Below the pieces are notes generated by a model, which had not been told where the DNA came from, did not search any database, and was given only the letters and a program-made list of their open reading frames with translations. Shown one piece after another: positions 17,964 to 27,445 of a DNA stretch of 64,000 nucleotides. The DNA is from Parachlamydiales bacterium. Its GTDB lineage: Bacteria; Chlamydiota; Chlamydiia; Chlamydiales; Rhabdochlamydiaceae. The position numbers and the translations under genes were made by a program. The stretch spans positions 105,553-169,552 of the forward strand of contig JAHFTQ010000004.1 in assembly GCA_023265455.1 (NCBI GenBank), given 5' to 3'. Position 1 is the stretch's first letter; each line of letters begins with the position of its first letter.

Positions 17964-18506
17964 ATGTCTAGACTAAAAAAGCATTACGAAGAAAAAGTCA
18001 AACCAGCTCTCCAAGAGAAGTTTGGCTATTCCAATCCGATGCTCATTCCCGGATTGAAAAAAATCGTTATTAGTATGGGGCTTGCTGAGGCGACAAAGGA
18101 TAAAAATGCCGTTCAGGACTGTCAAAAAGAGCTCACCATGCTTTCAGGCCAAAAGCCTATTTTGACACATACAAAAAAAGCGATTGCAAATTTTAAATCG
18201 CGCAAAGGGCAAGTGATTGGACTCAAGGTCACCTTACGCAAAAAACGGATGTACGATTTTCTCGATCGTTTTTGCAATATCGTCTCTCCTCGCATCAAAG
18301 ACTTTCGAGGGTTTCCTGTGAAGGGCGATGGAAGAGGCTCTTATTCTCTAGGACTTTTAGACCAACAAGTTTTTCCTGAAATCGACCTCGATGCAGTAAA
18401 AAGGACTCAAGGGATGAATATTACATTTGTGACAAGTGCGAGAACTGATGATGAGTGTCAAGTCTTACTCAGCGAACTCGGATTTCCATTTAAGGGAGTA
18501 AAATAA
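17964..18506 (+). CDS. rplE: 50S ribosomal protein L5
   Basis: L5 binds 5S rRNA and P-site tRNA. I take ATG at 17964 ([16 protein letters not shown]), which gives 180 residues and stays clear of rplX. The conserved RDFRGFP-like region reads [21 protein letters not shown]. Its TAA shares a base with the rpsH ATG (TAATG). In most bacteria rpsN (S14) follows rplE; here rpsH follows directly, as in Chlamydia. Confidence 0.96.
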   Translation: MSRLKKHYEEKVKPALQEKFGYSNPMLIPGLKKIVISMGLAEATKDKNAVQDCQKELTMLSGQKPILTHTKKAIANFKSRKGQVIGLKVTLRKKRMYDFLDRFCNIVSPRIKDFRGFPVKGDGRGSYSLGLLDQQVFPEIDLDAVKRTQGMNITFVTSARTDDECQVLLSELGFPFKGVK

Positions 18507-18898
18507 TGACACACCAAGATCCTATTTCCGACATGCTGACACGCATTAGAACAGCTCTGGGTGCGCGCAAGCGTTTCGTTGACATGCGACTGAGTCGCCA
18601 AAAACACGATATTCTTAAAGTCTTGGAAAAACAAGGCTTTATCGAACATATTCTCGTCGATGAAGAACATAAGAAAATGCGTGTTTTTATTAAATACTCT
18701 AGCGAAAGAGCTCCTCTTTTACAGGGGTTAAAGCGGATTTCCAAGCCCAGCCTTCGCCGTTATATTAATCGGCATGAAATTCCCAAAGATTCCGGAGGTC
18801 TTGGTGTGGCCGTTGTCTCTACCTCGCAAGGAATTGTCGATGGTGAGACTGCGCGTCAGAAAGGGATAGGCGGCGAATTTTTATGCTATGTATGGTGA
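18506..18898 (+). CDS. rpsH: 30S ribosomal protein S8
   Basis: S8 is a central-domain 16S binder and, in E. coli, the repressor of the spc operon. DPISDMLTRIRTALGARK is the standard start, and GGLGVAVVSTSQGIVDGETARQ-type residues close the protein at a normal length of 130. The start overlaps the rplE stop by one base, implying coupled translation. Confidence 0.96.
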   Translation: MTHQDPISDMLTRIRTALGARKRFVDMRLSRQKHDILKVLEKQGFIEHILVDEEHKKMRVFIKYSSERAPLLQGLKRISKPSLRRYINRHEIPKDSGGLGVAVVSTSQGIVDGETARQKGIGGEFLCYVW

Positions 18899-18909
18899 GG
18901 TAACCGATT

Positions 18910-19464
18910 ATGTCACGTTTAGGTAAAATGGCCATTACAATTCCTTCAGGGGTCGAAATTAAGATCGAAGGAAGCAAGATCAATGTGAAAGGCTCTAAAG
19001 GAGTCTTAAGCTATCCTTTGACCGAAGGCATCTTGATTAAGATTGAAAATGGTAAAGCTCTCGTTTTGAAAGATGAAAAAGCTGACCTCCCAAGGCCTAC
19101 TCAAGGACTTTACCGGTCTCTTTTAAGTAATATGATCCAAGGGGTTAGTAAAGGTTTTGAAAAACGTCTTGACATGGTTGGCGTGGGATACCGTGCTGCC
19201 GTGCAAGGACAACACCTTGATCTTGCCATTGGTAAATCGCATCCAACTCAAATCCGTATACCCACGGGCGTCCAGGTGGTAGTTGAGAAAAGTATAAAGA
19301 TCATCATTACAGGCATCGATAAGCAAATTGTTGGTCAATTTGCTGCGACCGTTCGCGCTAAGAAGCCCCCTGAACCCTATAAAGGGAAAGGGATTCGGTA
19401 TGAAAATGAATACGTCCGCAAAAAAGCAGGAAAAGCTGCTAAAGCCAAAACCGCCGCAGGATAA
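18910..19464 (+). CDS. rplF: 50S ribosomal protein L6
   Basis: L6 lies near the factor-binding site. MSRLGKMAITIPSGVEIKIE starts the protein, and the second repeat ends in KKPPEPYKGKGIRYENEYV, a clear family signature. The 184 residues include a short Lys/Ala tail. It sits 11 bases after rpsH. Confidence 0.96.
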   Translation: MSRLGKMAITIPSGVEIKIEGSKINVKGSKGVLSYPLTEGILIKIENGKALVLKDEKADLPRPTQGLYRSLLSNMIQGVSKGFEKRLDMVGVGYRAAVQGQHLDLAIGKSHPTQIRIPTGVQVVVEKSIKIIITGIDKQIVGQFAATVRAKKPPEPYKGKGIRYENEYVRKKAGKAAKAKTAAG

Positions 19465-19469
19465 AAAAT

Positions 19470-19838
19470 ATGGAAAGTTCTCTCATTAATAGAAATCGCA
19501 AGCGCTTGAAACGCGCCCAACGTGTGCGAAGAAAGCTCCGGGGTAGTGCAGAAAAGCCGCGCTTGACCGTCATGAAATCCCATCGTCATATCGCTGTCCA
19601 ATTGATCGATGATGAGAAAGGGGTCACGTTAGCTGCCGCCAACACACAGATGAAAAAGTTCCGTACAAAAAAGCTTACAGCTAATAAAGAAGCTGCCCGG
19701 CTCATTGGAACGGAAATCGCTGAACTTGCCAAGGGCAAGCAAATTTTAGCCGTTGTTTTTGACCGCGGCTTTTACAGATATCATGGTGTCATCGCCGAAC
19801 TTGCACAAGCCGCTCGCGAAGCGGGATTACAATTTTAA
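19470..19838 (+). CDS. rplR: 50S ribosomal protein L18
   Basis: L18 binds 5S rRNA. The basic N terminus (RNRKRLKRAQRVRRKLRG) precedes PRLTVMKSHRHIAVQLIDD, and the end has FDRGFYRYHGVIAELAQAAR. The length of 122 residues is normal. It lies five bases after rplF. Confidence 0.95.
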   Translation: MESSLINRNRKRLKRAQRVRRKLRGSAEKPRLTVMKSHRHIAVQLIDDEKGVTLAAANTQMKKFRTKKLTANKEAARLIGTEIAELAKGKQILAVVFDRGFYRYHGVIAELAQAAREAGLQF

Positions 19839-19849
19839 GGAAATTAACG

Positions 19850-20350
19850 ATGAAGAAAAAAACCAAGCGTTATAAACAAGAAGACTTCAATTCCAAGTTT
19901 GAAGAGAAGGTTCTTTATATCAACCGCTGTTCCAAAGTTGTTAAAGGGGGCCGTAAGTTCAGCTTTTCTGCGCTCGTTATCGTGGGTGATGGTGAGGGGC
20001 ATGTCGGTTTTGGTTTTGGAAAAGCCAACGAAGTCTCTGACGCTATCCGCAAAGGCGGTGAAGCTGCTCGCAAAAATATCATGAGTTTTGAAAGAGCTGG
20101 AGTGACCATTCCCCATGAAATTACTGTCAGTTGGGATGGCTGCACTGTTTTTCTGAAACCTGCCAAAGAAGGAACAGGTCTGATTGCCGGATCTAAAGCC
20201 CGCGTGCTTCTCGAGCTGGGGGGCGTGCGTGATGTGATTGCAAAACTTTACGGTTCTACTAATCCTCTCAATCAAGTCCATGCAACACTCAAGGCTCTTT
20301 CGATGCTTCAAAACCCCCAAAAAGCGTTATCAGCCCGAGGTTTAATATGA
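19850..20350 (+). CDS. rpsE: 30S ribosomal protein S5
   Basis: S5 takes part in decoding accuracy. The double-stranded-RNA-binding-like N domain holds VVKGGRKFSFSALVIVGDG, followed by GKANEVSDAIRKGGEAARKN, and the C domain holds GGVRDVIAKLYGSTNPLNQV. The 166 residues are standard. The next gene is rplO in an overlapping start; rpmD (L30), usually between them, is absent. Confidence 0.96.
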   Translation: MKKKTKRYKQEDFNSKFEEKVLYINRCSKVVKGGRKFSFSALVIVGDGEGHVGFGFGKANEVSDAIRKGGEAARKNIMSFERAGVTIPHEITVSWDGCTVFLKPAKEGTGLIAGSKARVLLELGGVRDVIAKLYGSTNPLNQVHATLKALSMLQNPQKALSARGLI

Positions 20351-20814
20351 TGACTTTGTCTGCACTCTCCAATACCCACCGCCCTCGCAAAAAAGTCCAA
20401 CGTGTAGGACGCGGGTTAGGATCTAAACGTGGAAAAACCTGCTGCCGAGGTGTCAAAGGTGATAAAGCGCGGCGTGGATATAAAGGCCGCTTCGGTTATG
20501 AAGGAGGCCAGCTTCCTCTCTACCGCAAATTGCCGACAAAAGGATTTCCTAACGGACGCTTTAAAAATGATGTCTTCTCCGTGAATTTAGGGTTGCTCAA
20601 TAACCTTTTCAAAGATGGGGATGTTATCAATTTAAGTACACTTCGCCAGCGCGGTTATGCTCCTCGCGATCCCAAAGGCGGTCTCAAAGTGTTAGCTCAA
20701 GGTCAGATCAATAAAAAAGTGACGATCGAAGCCCATGCATTTTCTAAAAGCGCTATCGAAAAACTTGAGACAGCCAAAGTTCCCTTCAAGGTCCTTGGCA
20801 AAAGCCAGGATTAG
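20347..20814 (+). CDS. rplO: 50S ribosomal protein L15
   Basis: L15 is a late-assembly 50S protein. The start is one of two adjacent ATGs at 20347 and 20350, overlapping the rpsE stop. The basic, glycine-rich N terminus (KKVQRVGRGLGSKRGKTCCR) and GRFGYEGGQLPLYRKLPTKG are typical. The length is 155 residues. It precedes secY by seven bases. Confidence 0.95.
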   Translation: MMTLSALSNTHRPRKKVQRVGRGLGSKRGKTCCRGVKGDKARRGYKGRFGYEGGQLPLYRKLPTKGFPNGRFKNDVFSVNLGLLNNLFKDGDVINLSTLRQRGYAPRDPKGGLKVLAQGQINKKVTIEAHAFSKSAIEKLETAKVPFKVLGKSQD

Positions 20815-20821
20815 TTAAATC

Positions 20822-22186
20822 ATGCTTGAGGGAATCCGACGAATCTTTTCAATCCCAGAGTTAAAGGCTAAAATTGTCTTTACACTCATGGCCCTCATCA
20901 TTTGTCGGATTGGAGCCCATATTCCCGTACCAGGCATTAACGGTGAATTAGCTGTTCAGTTATTTCGTCACGCAACAGGCGGCAGTCAAAATCTTTTCCA
21001 ATTGATGGATGTCTTTTCAGGGGGTGCGTTTGCTCACATGACCATCATTGCCTTAGGCGTCATGCCTTATATCTCTGCCTCTATCATCATGCAGCTCCTC
21101 ATGGCACTCGTTCCATCGCTGCAGCGTGAAATTAAAGAAAGTCCTGATCAAGGCCGCCGCAAGATGGGCAAGTGGATTCGCCTTTTCACCATCGCCTTAG
21201 CATTTTTTCAGGCGGGACTCTTTGCAAAATATGCCGTCCAGCTCAATGCGGGAACCCCTGGCATTATTGTGACAGAGCTCATGGATTTTCAACTTTTTGG
21301 TCTTCCCTGGCTTTTTTATATGATCGTCATGTTCACAATGACGGCTGGAACCATGTTTCTCATGTGGATGGGTGAGCAGATTTCTGAGAAAGGGATCGGT
21401 AACGGCATCAGCCTGATTATTACCACCGGTATTCTTTCCTCTCTTCCTAGCACCTTTGGTTCCATCATTCGTCAACTGAACCTCGATTCTCAAGAGCCAG
21501 GCCAGCTCACCTTTTCTTCTTTGGTCGTCTTAGGCGCTGTTTTTGTGATGATTATCGTCGGAACCATCCTTGTCATTCAAGGTCAGCGCCGTATCCCTCT
21601 CCAATATGCCCGCCGGGTCGTTGGCCGCCAGGAGACCCAGGGCTCTAGCGCTTATATCCCTTTAAAAATTAATTACGCAGGTGTAATTCCTGTGATTTTT
21701 GCATCCTCTCTTCTCATGTTTCCTGCGACGATTGCACAATTTATTGGACGCGGGAACGCTTTTGGACAAATCGCCAACTGGTTTTCTCCGGGCTCTTCCG
21801 TCCATACCGTTCTCTATGTTCTGTTAATTATATTTTTTACTTACTTTTGGACAGCTACTCAGTTCCATCCCGAACAAATTGCCTCTGACATGAAAAAAAA
21901 TGGAGCCTTCATTCCAGGTGTCCGCCAGGGAAAGCCTACCCAAGATTACCTCGAAGCTGCAATGACCCGGATTACCTTAGCAGGAGCCCTTTTTTTAGCA
22001 CTGATTGCTATTTTGCCGACCTTAGTCAGCAGACTTTTGGGAGTTGACCCGACCATCAGCCATTTTTTTGGCGGGACTTCTCTCTTGATTTTAGTGGGGG
22101 TCGTCTTAGACACGACCAAGCAAATAGAGTCCCACCTCCTCATGAAACGGTATGATGGTTTCATGAGACGAGCCAGAGCTCATTAA
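20822..22186 (+). CDS. secY: Preprotein translocase channel subunit SecY
   Basis: SecY is the protein-conducting channel of the inner membrane, required for every exported protein in this window. There are ten membrane segments across 454 residues, starting near residue 19. Family motifs include [46 protein letters not shown] and [15 protein letters not shown]. It lies in its usual place after rplO. The small gene rpmJ (L36), often found before rpsM, is not seen. Confidence 0.97.
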   Translation: MLEGIRRIFSIPELKAKIVFTLMALIICRIGAHIPVPGINGELAVQLFRHATGGSQNLFQLMDVFSGGAFAHMTIIALGVMPYISASIIMQLLMALVPSLQREIKESPDQGRRKMGKWIRLFTIALAFFQAGLFAKYAVQLNAGTPGIIVTELMDFQLFGLPWLFYMIVMFTMTAGTMFLMWMGEQISEKGIGNGISLIITTGILSSLPSTFGSIIRQLNLDSQEPGQLTFSSLVVLGAVFVMIIVGTILVIQGQRRIPLQYARRVVGRQETQGSSAYIPLKINYAGVIPVIFASSLLMFPATIAQFIGRGNAFGQIANWFSPGSSVHTVLYVLLIIFFTYFWTATQFHPEQIASDMKKNGAFIPGVRQGKPTQDYLEAAMTRITLAGALFLALIAILPTLVSRLLGVDPTISHFFGGTSLLILVGVVLDTTKQIESHLLMKRYDGFMRRARAH

Positions 22187-22285
22187 TTATTTGAGTGAAT
22201 TTTTTGCAGCCACCTCTTGAGTAAAACTCAAGGGAATGTTAAACTGCTTCGAAATCAACGTATTGGATAAAAAAGGATTTTGCAC

Positions 22286-22654
22286 ATGCCGCGTATCATT
22301 GGGATAGATGTTCCTGACAAAAAAAGAATTGAAGTTGCACTGACCTACATTTATGGCATCGGTCGTAAACTCTCGAATCAAATTATCGCTAAGTTGGGCT
22401 TAGACCCCAACATGCGTGCCCATCAGCTTTCACAAGATGATATTGCCCGCATCAACGCACTTCTCCAATCCTCTTACATGGTTGAAGGGGACTTAAGAAG
22501 ACAAATTCAAGGTAATATCAAACGCCTCATCAGCATCCATTGCTACCGGGGCATGAGACACCGTTTAGGGCTTCCTGTCCGTGGGCAACGTACACGTACA
22601 AATTCTAGGACCCGTAAAGGTAAGAGAAAAACTGTAGCTAACAAGAAGAAATAA
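22286..22654 (+). CDS. rpsM: 30S ribosomal protein S13
   Basis: S13 contacts tRNA and the large subunit at the head of the 30S. ATG at 22286 ([19 protein letters not shown]) is the natural start; a TTG two codons earlier is less likely. [20 protein letters not shown] and [15 protein letters not shown] are the signature. It has 122 residues. The ~100 bases before it, after secY, may hold a separate promoter. Confidence 0.96.
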   Translation: MPRIIGIDVPDKKRIEVALTYIYGIGRKLSNQIIAKLGLDPNMRAHQLSQDDIARINALLQSSYMVEGDLRRQIQGNIKRLISIHCYRGMRHRLGLPVRGQRTRTNSRTRKGKRKTVANKKK

Positions 22655-22655
22655 C

Positions 22656-23108
22656 ATGAAAGAGAAGTCCAAAACTGCCCAGACATCCCAGACTGAAAAA
22701 AAGGCCGGGAAAGCAGATACAAAAAAGCCTGCAGCCCGAGTACGTAAAAAAATACAACGCAATGTTCCTGTTGGCGTCGCGCATGTGCTCGCTTCTTTCA
22801 ACAACACCATTGTTTCCATTACTGATCTTGCCGGTCACGTTGTTGCTTGGTCCTCTGCTGGTCGAGCAGGATTTAAAGGATCGCGCAAGTCGTCTGCGTT
22901 TGCAGCTACTGTTGCTGCACAAGAGGCTTCGAAAGTTGCAATGGGCCTTGGGATGAAAGAAGTTGAAATTCATTTAAAAGGTCCTGGAGCTGGCCGCGAA
23001 TCGGCAGTGAGAGGGATTCAAAGTTCGGGATTGAATATTTCGATCATTCGGGATGTTACCCCTATTCCCCATAACGGATGCCGAGCCCGCAAACGACGCC
23101 GCGTCTAA
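22656..23108 (+). CDS. rpsK: 30S ribosomal protein S11
   Basis: S11 forms part of the 30S platform. After a Lys/Thr/Ala-rich N-terminal extension of about 30 residues, the core begins at [20 protein letters not shown] and ends [18 protein letters not shown], as in the family. At 150 residues it is longer than the usual ~129 because of the extension. It follows rpsM by one base. Confidence 0.95.
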   Translation: MKEKSKTAQTSQTEKKAGKADTKKPAARVRKKIQRNVPVGVAHVLASFNNTIVSITDLAGHVVAWSSAGRAGFKGSRKSSAFAATVAAQEASKVAMGLGMKEVEIHLKGPGAGRESAVRGIQSSGLNISIIRDVTPIPHNGCRARKRRRV

Positions 23109-23132
23109 AAATATAATAGGAGAGAGAGGATC

Positions 23133-24233
23133 ATGACAGTTAAGTACGGTAAATTCGTCCCCGCTAAAATCAAAACTGATGAAGGCGCGCGCAAGCAAAA
23201 CCATTGTCGTTTCATCGCAGAACCCTTCGAGAAAGGATTTGGGCACACTGTTGGAAATGCGCTACGCCGTATTCTCCTCACTTCCATGGAGGCTCCGGGA
23301 ATCATTTCGATTTGGTTTGAAGGAGTTCCTCATGAGTATACCGCTATTGAAGGTGTTATTGAGGATATGACCCACATTGTCCTTAATTTTAAAACAGCTC
23401 TTCTTCGCAAGTTAGCCATAGAAGAGGAAAATGTCTCTCGCGAACCTCAAGTCATCTCTAAAGTTCTTGACGTTACAGGAAGTATGCTTGATAAAAAAGG
23501 CGGGCATTACGTTGTGACGCTTAAAGATTTACTCGGCGATTCTAACTTTAGCCTCGTCAATCCTGATCATGCACTCTTTACCGTGACAAAGCCGATGATC
23601 AAAAAAATCAATATCAGAGTAGGTTATGGCCGTGGATACGTCCCTTCAGAGCGTCATGTTGTCAAAGACAAAGTGGTCGATGAAATCATCCTCGATACCG
23701 CTTATTCACCTGTACGTCTCGTTAATTATTATGTCGAGAATACACGCGTAGGCCAAGATACCGACTTTGACCGCTTGATCCTCGACGTTACAACCGACGG
23801 AAGGATATCTCCTGAAGAAGCCCTTTCATTTGCCACGCAGATTGGAATTTTCCACTTTGAAGTGTTCGAGCAACTTAAGAAGCATCCGATTACGTTTGCT
23901 TCTGATGAAGTCGAAATTAATACTGACCGTGATACACTCCTTTCGAAATTGGCCCTTAAGATCAATGAGATTGAACTCACCGTCCGTTCGACACACTGCC
24001 TAAAAGCTGCAGAAATCGAAACAATCGGTGAACTCGTGATTATGTCTGAATCTGACTTGCTTAAATTCCGCAATTTCGGAAAAAAATCTCTCAATGAGAT
24101 CAAGCAGAAGCTCACAGATATGGGACTCTCCTTAGGAATGAATCTCGAGCCCCATTACAAGATTAACAGTGACAACATTAAGCAAGTGATCGCTGAATAC
24201 CTTGCTAAGAAAGAAGGAACGCCAGAAGCATGA
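23133..24233 (+). CDS. rpoA: DNA-directed RNA polymerase alpha subunit
   Basis: Alpha dimers nucleate RNA polymerase assembly and the C-terminal domain contacts promoter elements and activators. The N-terminal domain shows [20 protein letters not shown], and the C-terminal domain shows [20 protein letters not shown] followed by [19 protein letters not shown]. At 366 residues it is slightly long. It is preceded by AGGAGAGAG and overlaps rplQ in an ATGA. Confidence 0.97.
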   Translation: MTVKYGKFVPAKIKTDEGARKQNHCRFIAEPFEKGFGHTVGNALRRILLTSMEAPGIISIWFEGVPHEYTAIEGVIEDMTHIVLNFKTALLRKLAIEEENVSREPQVISKVLDVTGSMLDKKGGHYVVTLKDLLGDSNFSLVNPDHALFTVTKPMIKKINIRVGYGRGYVPSERHVVKDKVVDEIILDTAYSPVRLVNYYVENTRVGQDTDFDRLILDVTTDGRISPEEALSFATQIGIFHFEVFEQLKKHPITFASDEVEINTDRDTLLSKLALKINEIELTVRSTHCLKAAEIETIGELVIMSESDLLKFRNFGKKSLNEIKQKLTDMGLSLGMNLEPHYKINSDNIKQVIAEYLAKKEGTPEA

Positions 24234-24655
24234 GACACGCAAAACATACATTTAAAATTGGCCGCACGTCCGCCCACCGCCGGTGCATGATCGCTAATAT
24301 GCTCAAATCTCTCATTGAACATGGGAAAATTGAGACAACGATCGTCAAAGCCAAAGAACTCAGACGCCATGCCGACCGCATGATCACGCTAGCTAAGAAA
24401 AACACTTTGGCAACGCGCAGACGCGCGATTGCGGATTTGATGGTGTGCTTTAATACCCTCACCACAAAAGAAGTGCGTGACGCCAAGAACGGCAAAACTA
24501 AAGAAAGTTTTAACGGCGACCGTCAAGTGATCGGTAAACTCTTCGGGGAACTCTCACAACGCTTCGCTACCAGAAATGGGGGATATACCCGCATTGTCCG
24601 ACTAGGCCAGCGAACAGGCGATGATGCCCCTACCTGCCTCATTGAGTTTGTTTAA
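24230..24655 (+). CDS. rplQ: 50S ribosomal protein L17
   Basis: L17 lies at the rim of the exit tunnel. [20 protein letters not shown] and [18 protein letters not shown] residues (here [20 protein letters not shown]) are typical, and the C terminus has [19 protein letters not shown]. The length is 141 residues. It is the last gene of the ribosomal run and is coupled to rpoA. Confidence 0.96.
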   Translation: MRHAKHTFKIGRTSAHRRCMIANMLKSLIEHGKIETTIVKAKELRRHADRMITLAKKNTLATRRRAIADLMVCFNTLTTKEVRDAKNGKTKESFNGDRQVIGKLFGELSQRFATRNGGYTRIVRLGQRTGDDAPTCLIEFV

Positions 24656-24658
24656 TAG

Positions 24659-25741
<1,083 letters not shown>

Positions 25742-25781
25742 CCTTCTTTGAAGAGCTACCCACCACAAGAGGTTATATCCC

Positions 25782-26534
25782 GTGAACTTTACCCGTGAAC
25801 CCATTATAGAAACGATCATCACTCCTAGAGATGGCTGCAGGCTTATTATCCGCAGCAGTAAGCAAGGCTCTGAGGAATTTGCCGTGGACGCCGTTGAGGT
25901 TGTCTCATTCGGCCAAGCCCTTTTTTTCCGTTCCCTAGAAAGACCTCGTCCGTTCCTAGTTCCCGTTTCCGATTACGAAGTCCTAGAAGCTAAAGAAAAC
26001 CGCGTTGTCTTGAAAAACGCCCAGTTTGAGCGCACCATTAAAATCGGCGGAGGCCGCGAAGGCTCCCTTCGAAAAGAAGACGAAGAAGAAGATCAAGCCC
26101 TTCCCATTGCCCTTGAAGACGAAGTCGCCGATGAGTCAGACACAGGACCCTCTTCTGATAATAAAAAGCGCGACCGCCATCGTCGCCGCAATCGCCGTCG
26201 TCCCCATGAAGAGCAACACGAGATGAAACACCGCCCTGAAGAGCAAGCCGCTTCTCCCGAAGCCAAGCCCGAGGCTCCTAAAGAGGCCCAGCCTTCCGCA
26301 CCGTTCCCAAATCTCATTCCTCCTCCCACCACTCTCATCTCCCATAACATCCACCGTTATAAGGAGTATCAAACCAACCCCAACTCAGAGACTCCCAAGC
26401 CACCCGAAGAGCCCACCACAGCTCCTCCGGAACCTGAAGGTGACTCCACCCCCATCAGCCGGGTTGCTGTAGAGAATCAGCCGATCACAACCAACTTTAC
26501 TAGCCTTAACGATTGGTCTAATTTCTTAACTTGA
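25782..26534 (+). CDS. Hypothetical protein with a Pro-rich, Arg/His-rich tail
   Basis: I do not recognise a family. The start is GTG at 25782, with GAGG upstream. The first ~85 residues look like a compact beta-rich domain. An acidic stretch (KEDEEEDQALPIALEDEVAD), a very basic patch (KKRDRHRRRNRRRPH, about 131-145), and then a low-complexity Pro/Glu-rich tail follow. The basic patch could bind nucleic acid. It lies just after gap, where C. trachomatis has the hypothetical gene CT504, so it may be its positional counterpart. No export signal is seen. Confidence 0.75.
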   Translation: MNFTREPIIETIITPRDGCRLIIRSSKQGSEEFAVDAVEVVSFGQALFFRSLERPRPFLVPVSDYEVLEAKENRVVLKNAQFERTIKIGGGREGSLRKEDEEEDQALPIALEDEVADESDTGPSSDNKKRDRHRRRNRRRPHEEQHEMKHRPEEQAASPEAKPEAPKEAQPSAPFPNLIPPPTTLISHNIHRYKEYQTNPNSETPKPPEEPTTAPPEPEGDSTPISRVAVENQPITTNFTSLNDWSNFLT

Positions 26535-26551
26535 TTCAATCCTCTCCCTCA

Positions 26552-26584
26552 AGTAGACTTTTATCCTCATGGTAAAAGTCTACT
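26552..26584 (+). terminator. Strong hairpin between the 25782 gene and tRNA-Leu
   Basis: A perfect 12-bp stem (AGTAGACTTTTA paired with TAAAAGTCTACT, 9-base loop) ends five bases before the tRNA. It is followed by CTCTTG rather than a long T run, so it could be a terminator or a 5' processing structure. Confidence 0.5.
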
Positions 26585-26589
26585 CTCTT

Positions 26590-26673
26590 GCTCGGATGGT
26601 GGAACGGTAGACACTGGGGACTTAAAATCCCCTCCGTTAATAGCGGGTGCAGGTTCGATTCCTGTTCCGAGCA
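26590..26673 (+). tRNA. tRNA-Leu, anticodon UAA
   Basis: The 84-nt cloverleaf closes completely. The acceptor stem is GCTCGGA paired with TCCGAGC, with discriminator A at 26673 and no encoded CCA. The anticodon arm is GGGGA-CTTAAAA-TCCCC, giving anticodon TAA. A long variable arm (TCCGTTAATAGCGGG) marks it as class II. The T arm is GCAGG-TTCGATT-CCTGT. The 3' part of this gene recurs at 33608 and 37280, so this locus is the integration target of the accessory zone to its right. Confidence 0.97.
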
Positions 26674-26788
26674 ATACTTTGCGAAGGAAAGCAAGCCAAC
26701 AGTTTGGCTTGCGTCAGGACTCGAAGTGAAGTGCGCTTGCGCGCGCACCGGCTCTCAGGGTACCTGAGAGGAGTCCTGTTCCGAGCAG
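26674..26788 (+). repeat. tRNA-tail repeat, copy A (three hairpins, ends in a second tRNA 3' end)
   Basis: The 115 bases following the tRNA fold into a hairpin at 26691-26712 (GCAAGCCAA/TTGGCTTGC), then an outer stem CAGGACTC (26715-26722) / GAGTCCTG (26771-26778). That stem encloses two more hairpins: GTGCGC/GCGCAC at 26731-26748 and CTCTCAGG/CCTGAGAG at 26752-26770. The unit ends GAGTCCTGTTCCGAGCA, repeating the tRNA 3' end with one difference. Copies B and C carry base changes that keep these stems paired. Confidence 0.85.
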
Positions 26789-26832
26789 CTTTAAAGTTAA
26801 AGGGTTGTAGATATTTTTAGGAGGAATCAAAA

Positions 26833-27324
26833 ATGAGCTTAATCGTACGATCCATTCCTTTAAACCAATTGGTCATGGGGGCCTCAGTTATTTATGCTGC
26901 CGAAGCCTTATTCAGAAAATATGGAATTAAACAACTCGACCTAGATGCGAGCAGATTCATCCTCCACGGGTTAGATATCGGACAAGTTTTACTAAGGAAT
27001 GCAACCTTTATTCATATCTACAGTATCAATTACCCTACTGAACGCGATCTGTTAGGTTCCCTTGGTTTGCTAGTGTTTGGAAAAATTTTAGATTTTTCGT
27101 TGCTCTCCGAAATGATGCGTTTAAGCAGTAAAGCGGTGGCTTTATACGCATCTATCATAGCCTTCTCACGTGCAGAATCTGGTCTTTCAAAACTCACTAG
27201 TGGCATCTCGGGTGTAGCTATAGGCGCTGCATTTCTCCATGATGCTTGGACAGTTTATAAGTATCACAGGTCCGGGACTAGTGATTTCGCTGAATATCTG
27301 TACGCGCTAGCTCATAAGGAATAA
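26833..27324 (+). CDS. Small membrane-associated hypothetical protein at the island edge
   Basis: This protein of 163 residues follows a strong TAGGAGGAA ribosome-binding site. Hydrophobic stretches lie near residues 10-22, 70-82, 95-108 and 125-138. The order of segments (short helix, INYPTERDLLGSLGLLVFGK, then hydrophobic helices) loosely recalls the three proteins at 9781-12265, so it may be a distant relative; the similarity is weak. It is the first gene of the island, immediately after the structured repeat. No function can be given. Confidence 0.65.
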   Translation: MSLIVRSIPLNQLVMGASVIYAAEALFRKYGIKQLDLDASRFILHGLDIGQVLLRNATFIHIYSINYPTERDLLGSLGLLVFGKILDFSLLSEMMRLSSKAVALYASIIAFSRAESGLSKLTSGISGVAIGAAFLHDAWTVYKYHRSGTSDFAEYLYALAHKE

Positions 27325-27445
27325 TACGGTCTATTTAAGAATAAATTTCTTTTGTGGGTCAAAGGCATGAGTAGATATCTCGAAAATCAACCGCTCATAA
27401 AAACCTACGAAAATATATGCAAATAGCATTATTCTCATAGAGACG

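Noticed and set aside
26093..26372. Minus-strand frames opposite the Pro/Arg-rich gene
   Set aside because: They arise from the biased composition of the sense strand and have no independent support.
26691..26770. CRISPR-like repeats in the tRNA tail unit
   Set aside because: The hairpins are different from one another, there are no spacers of regular length and no cas genes in the window.
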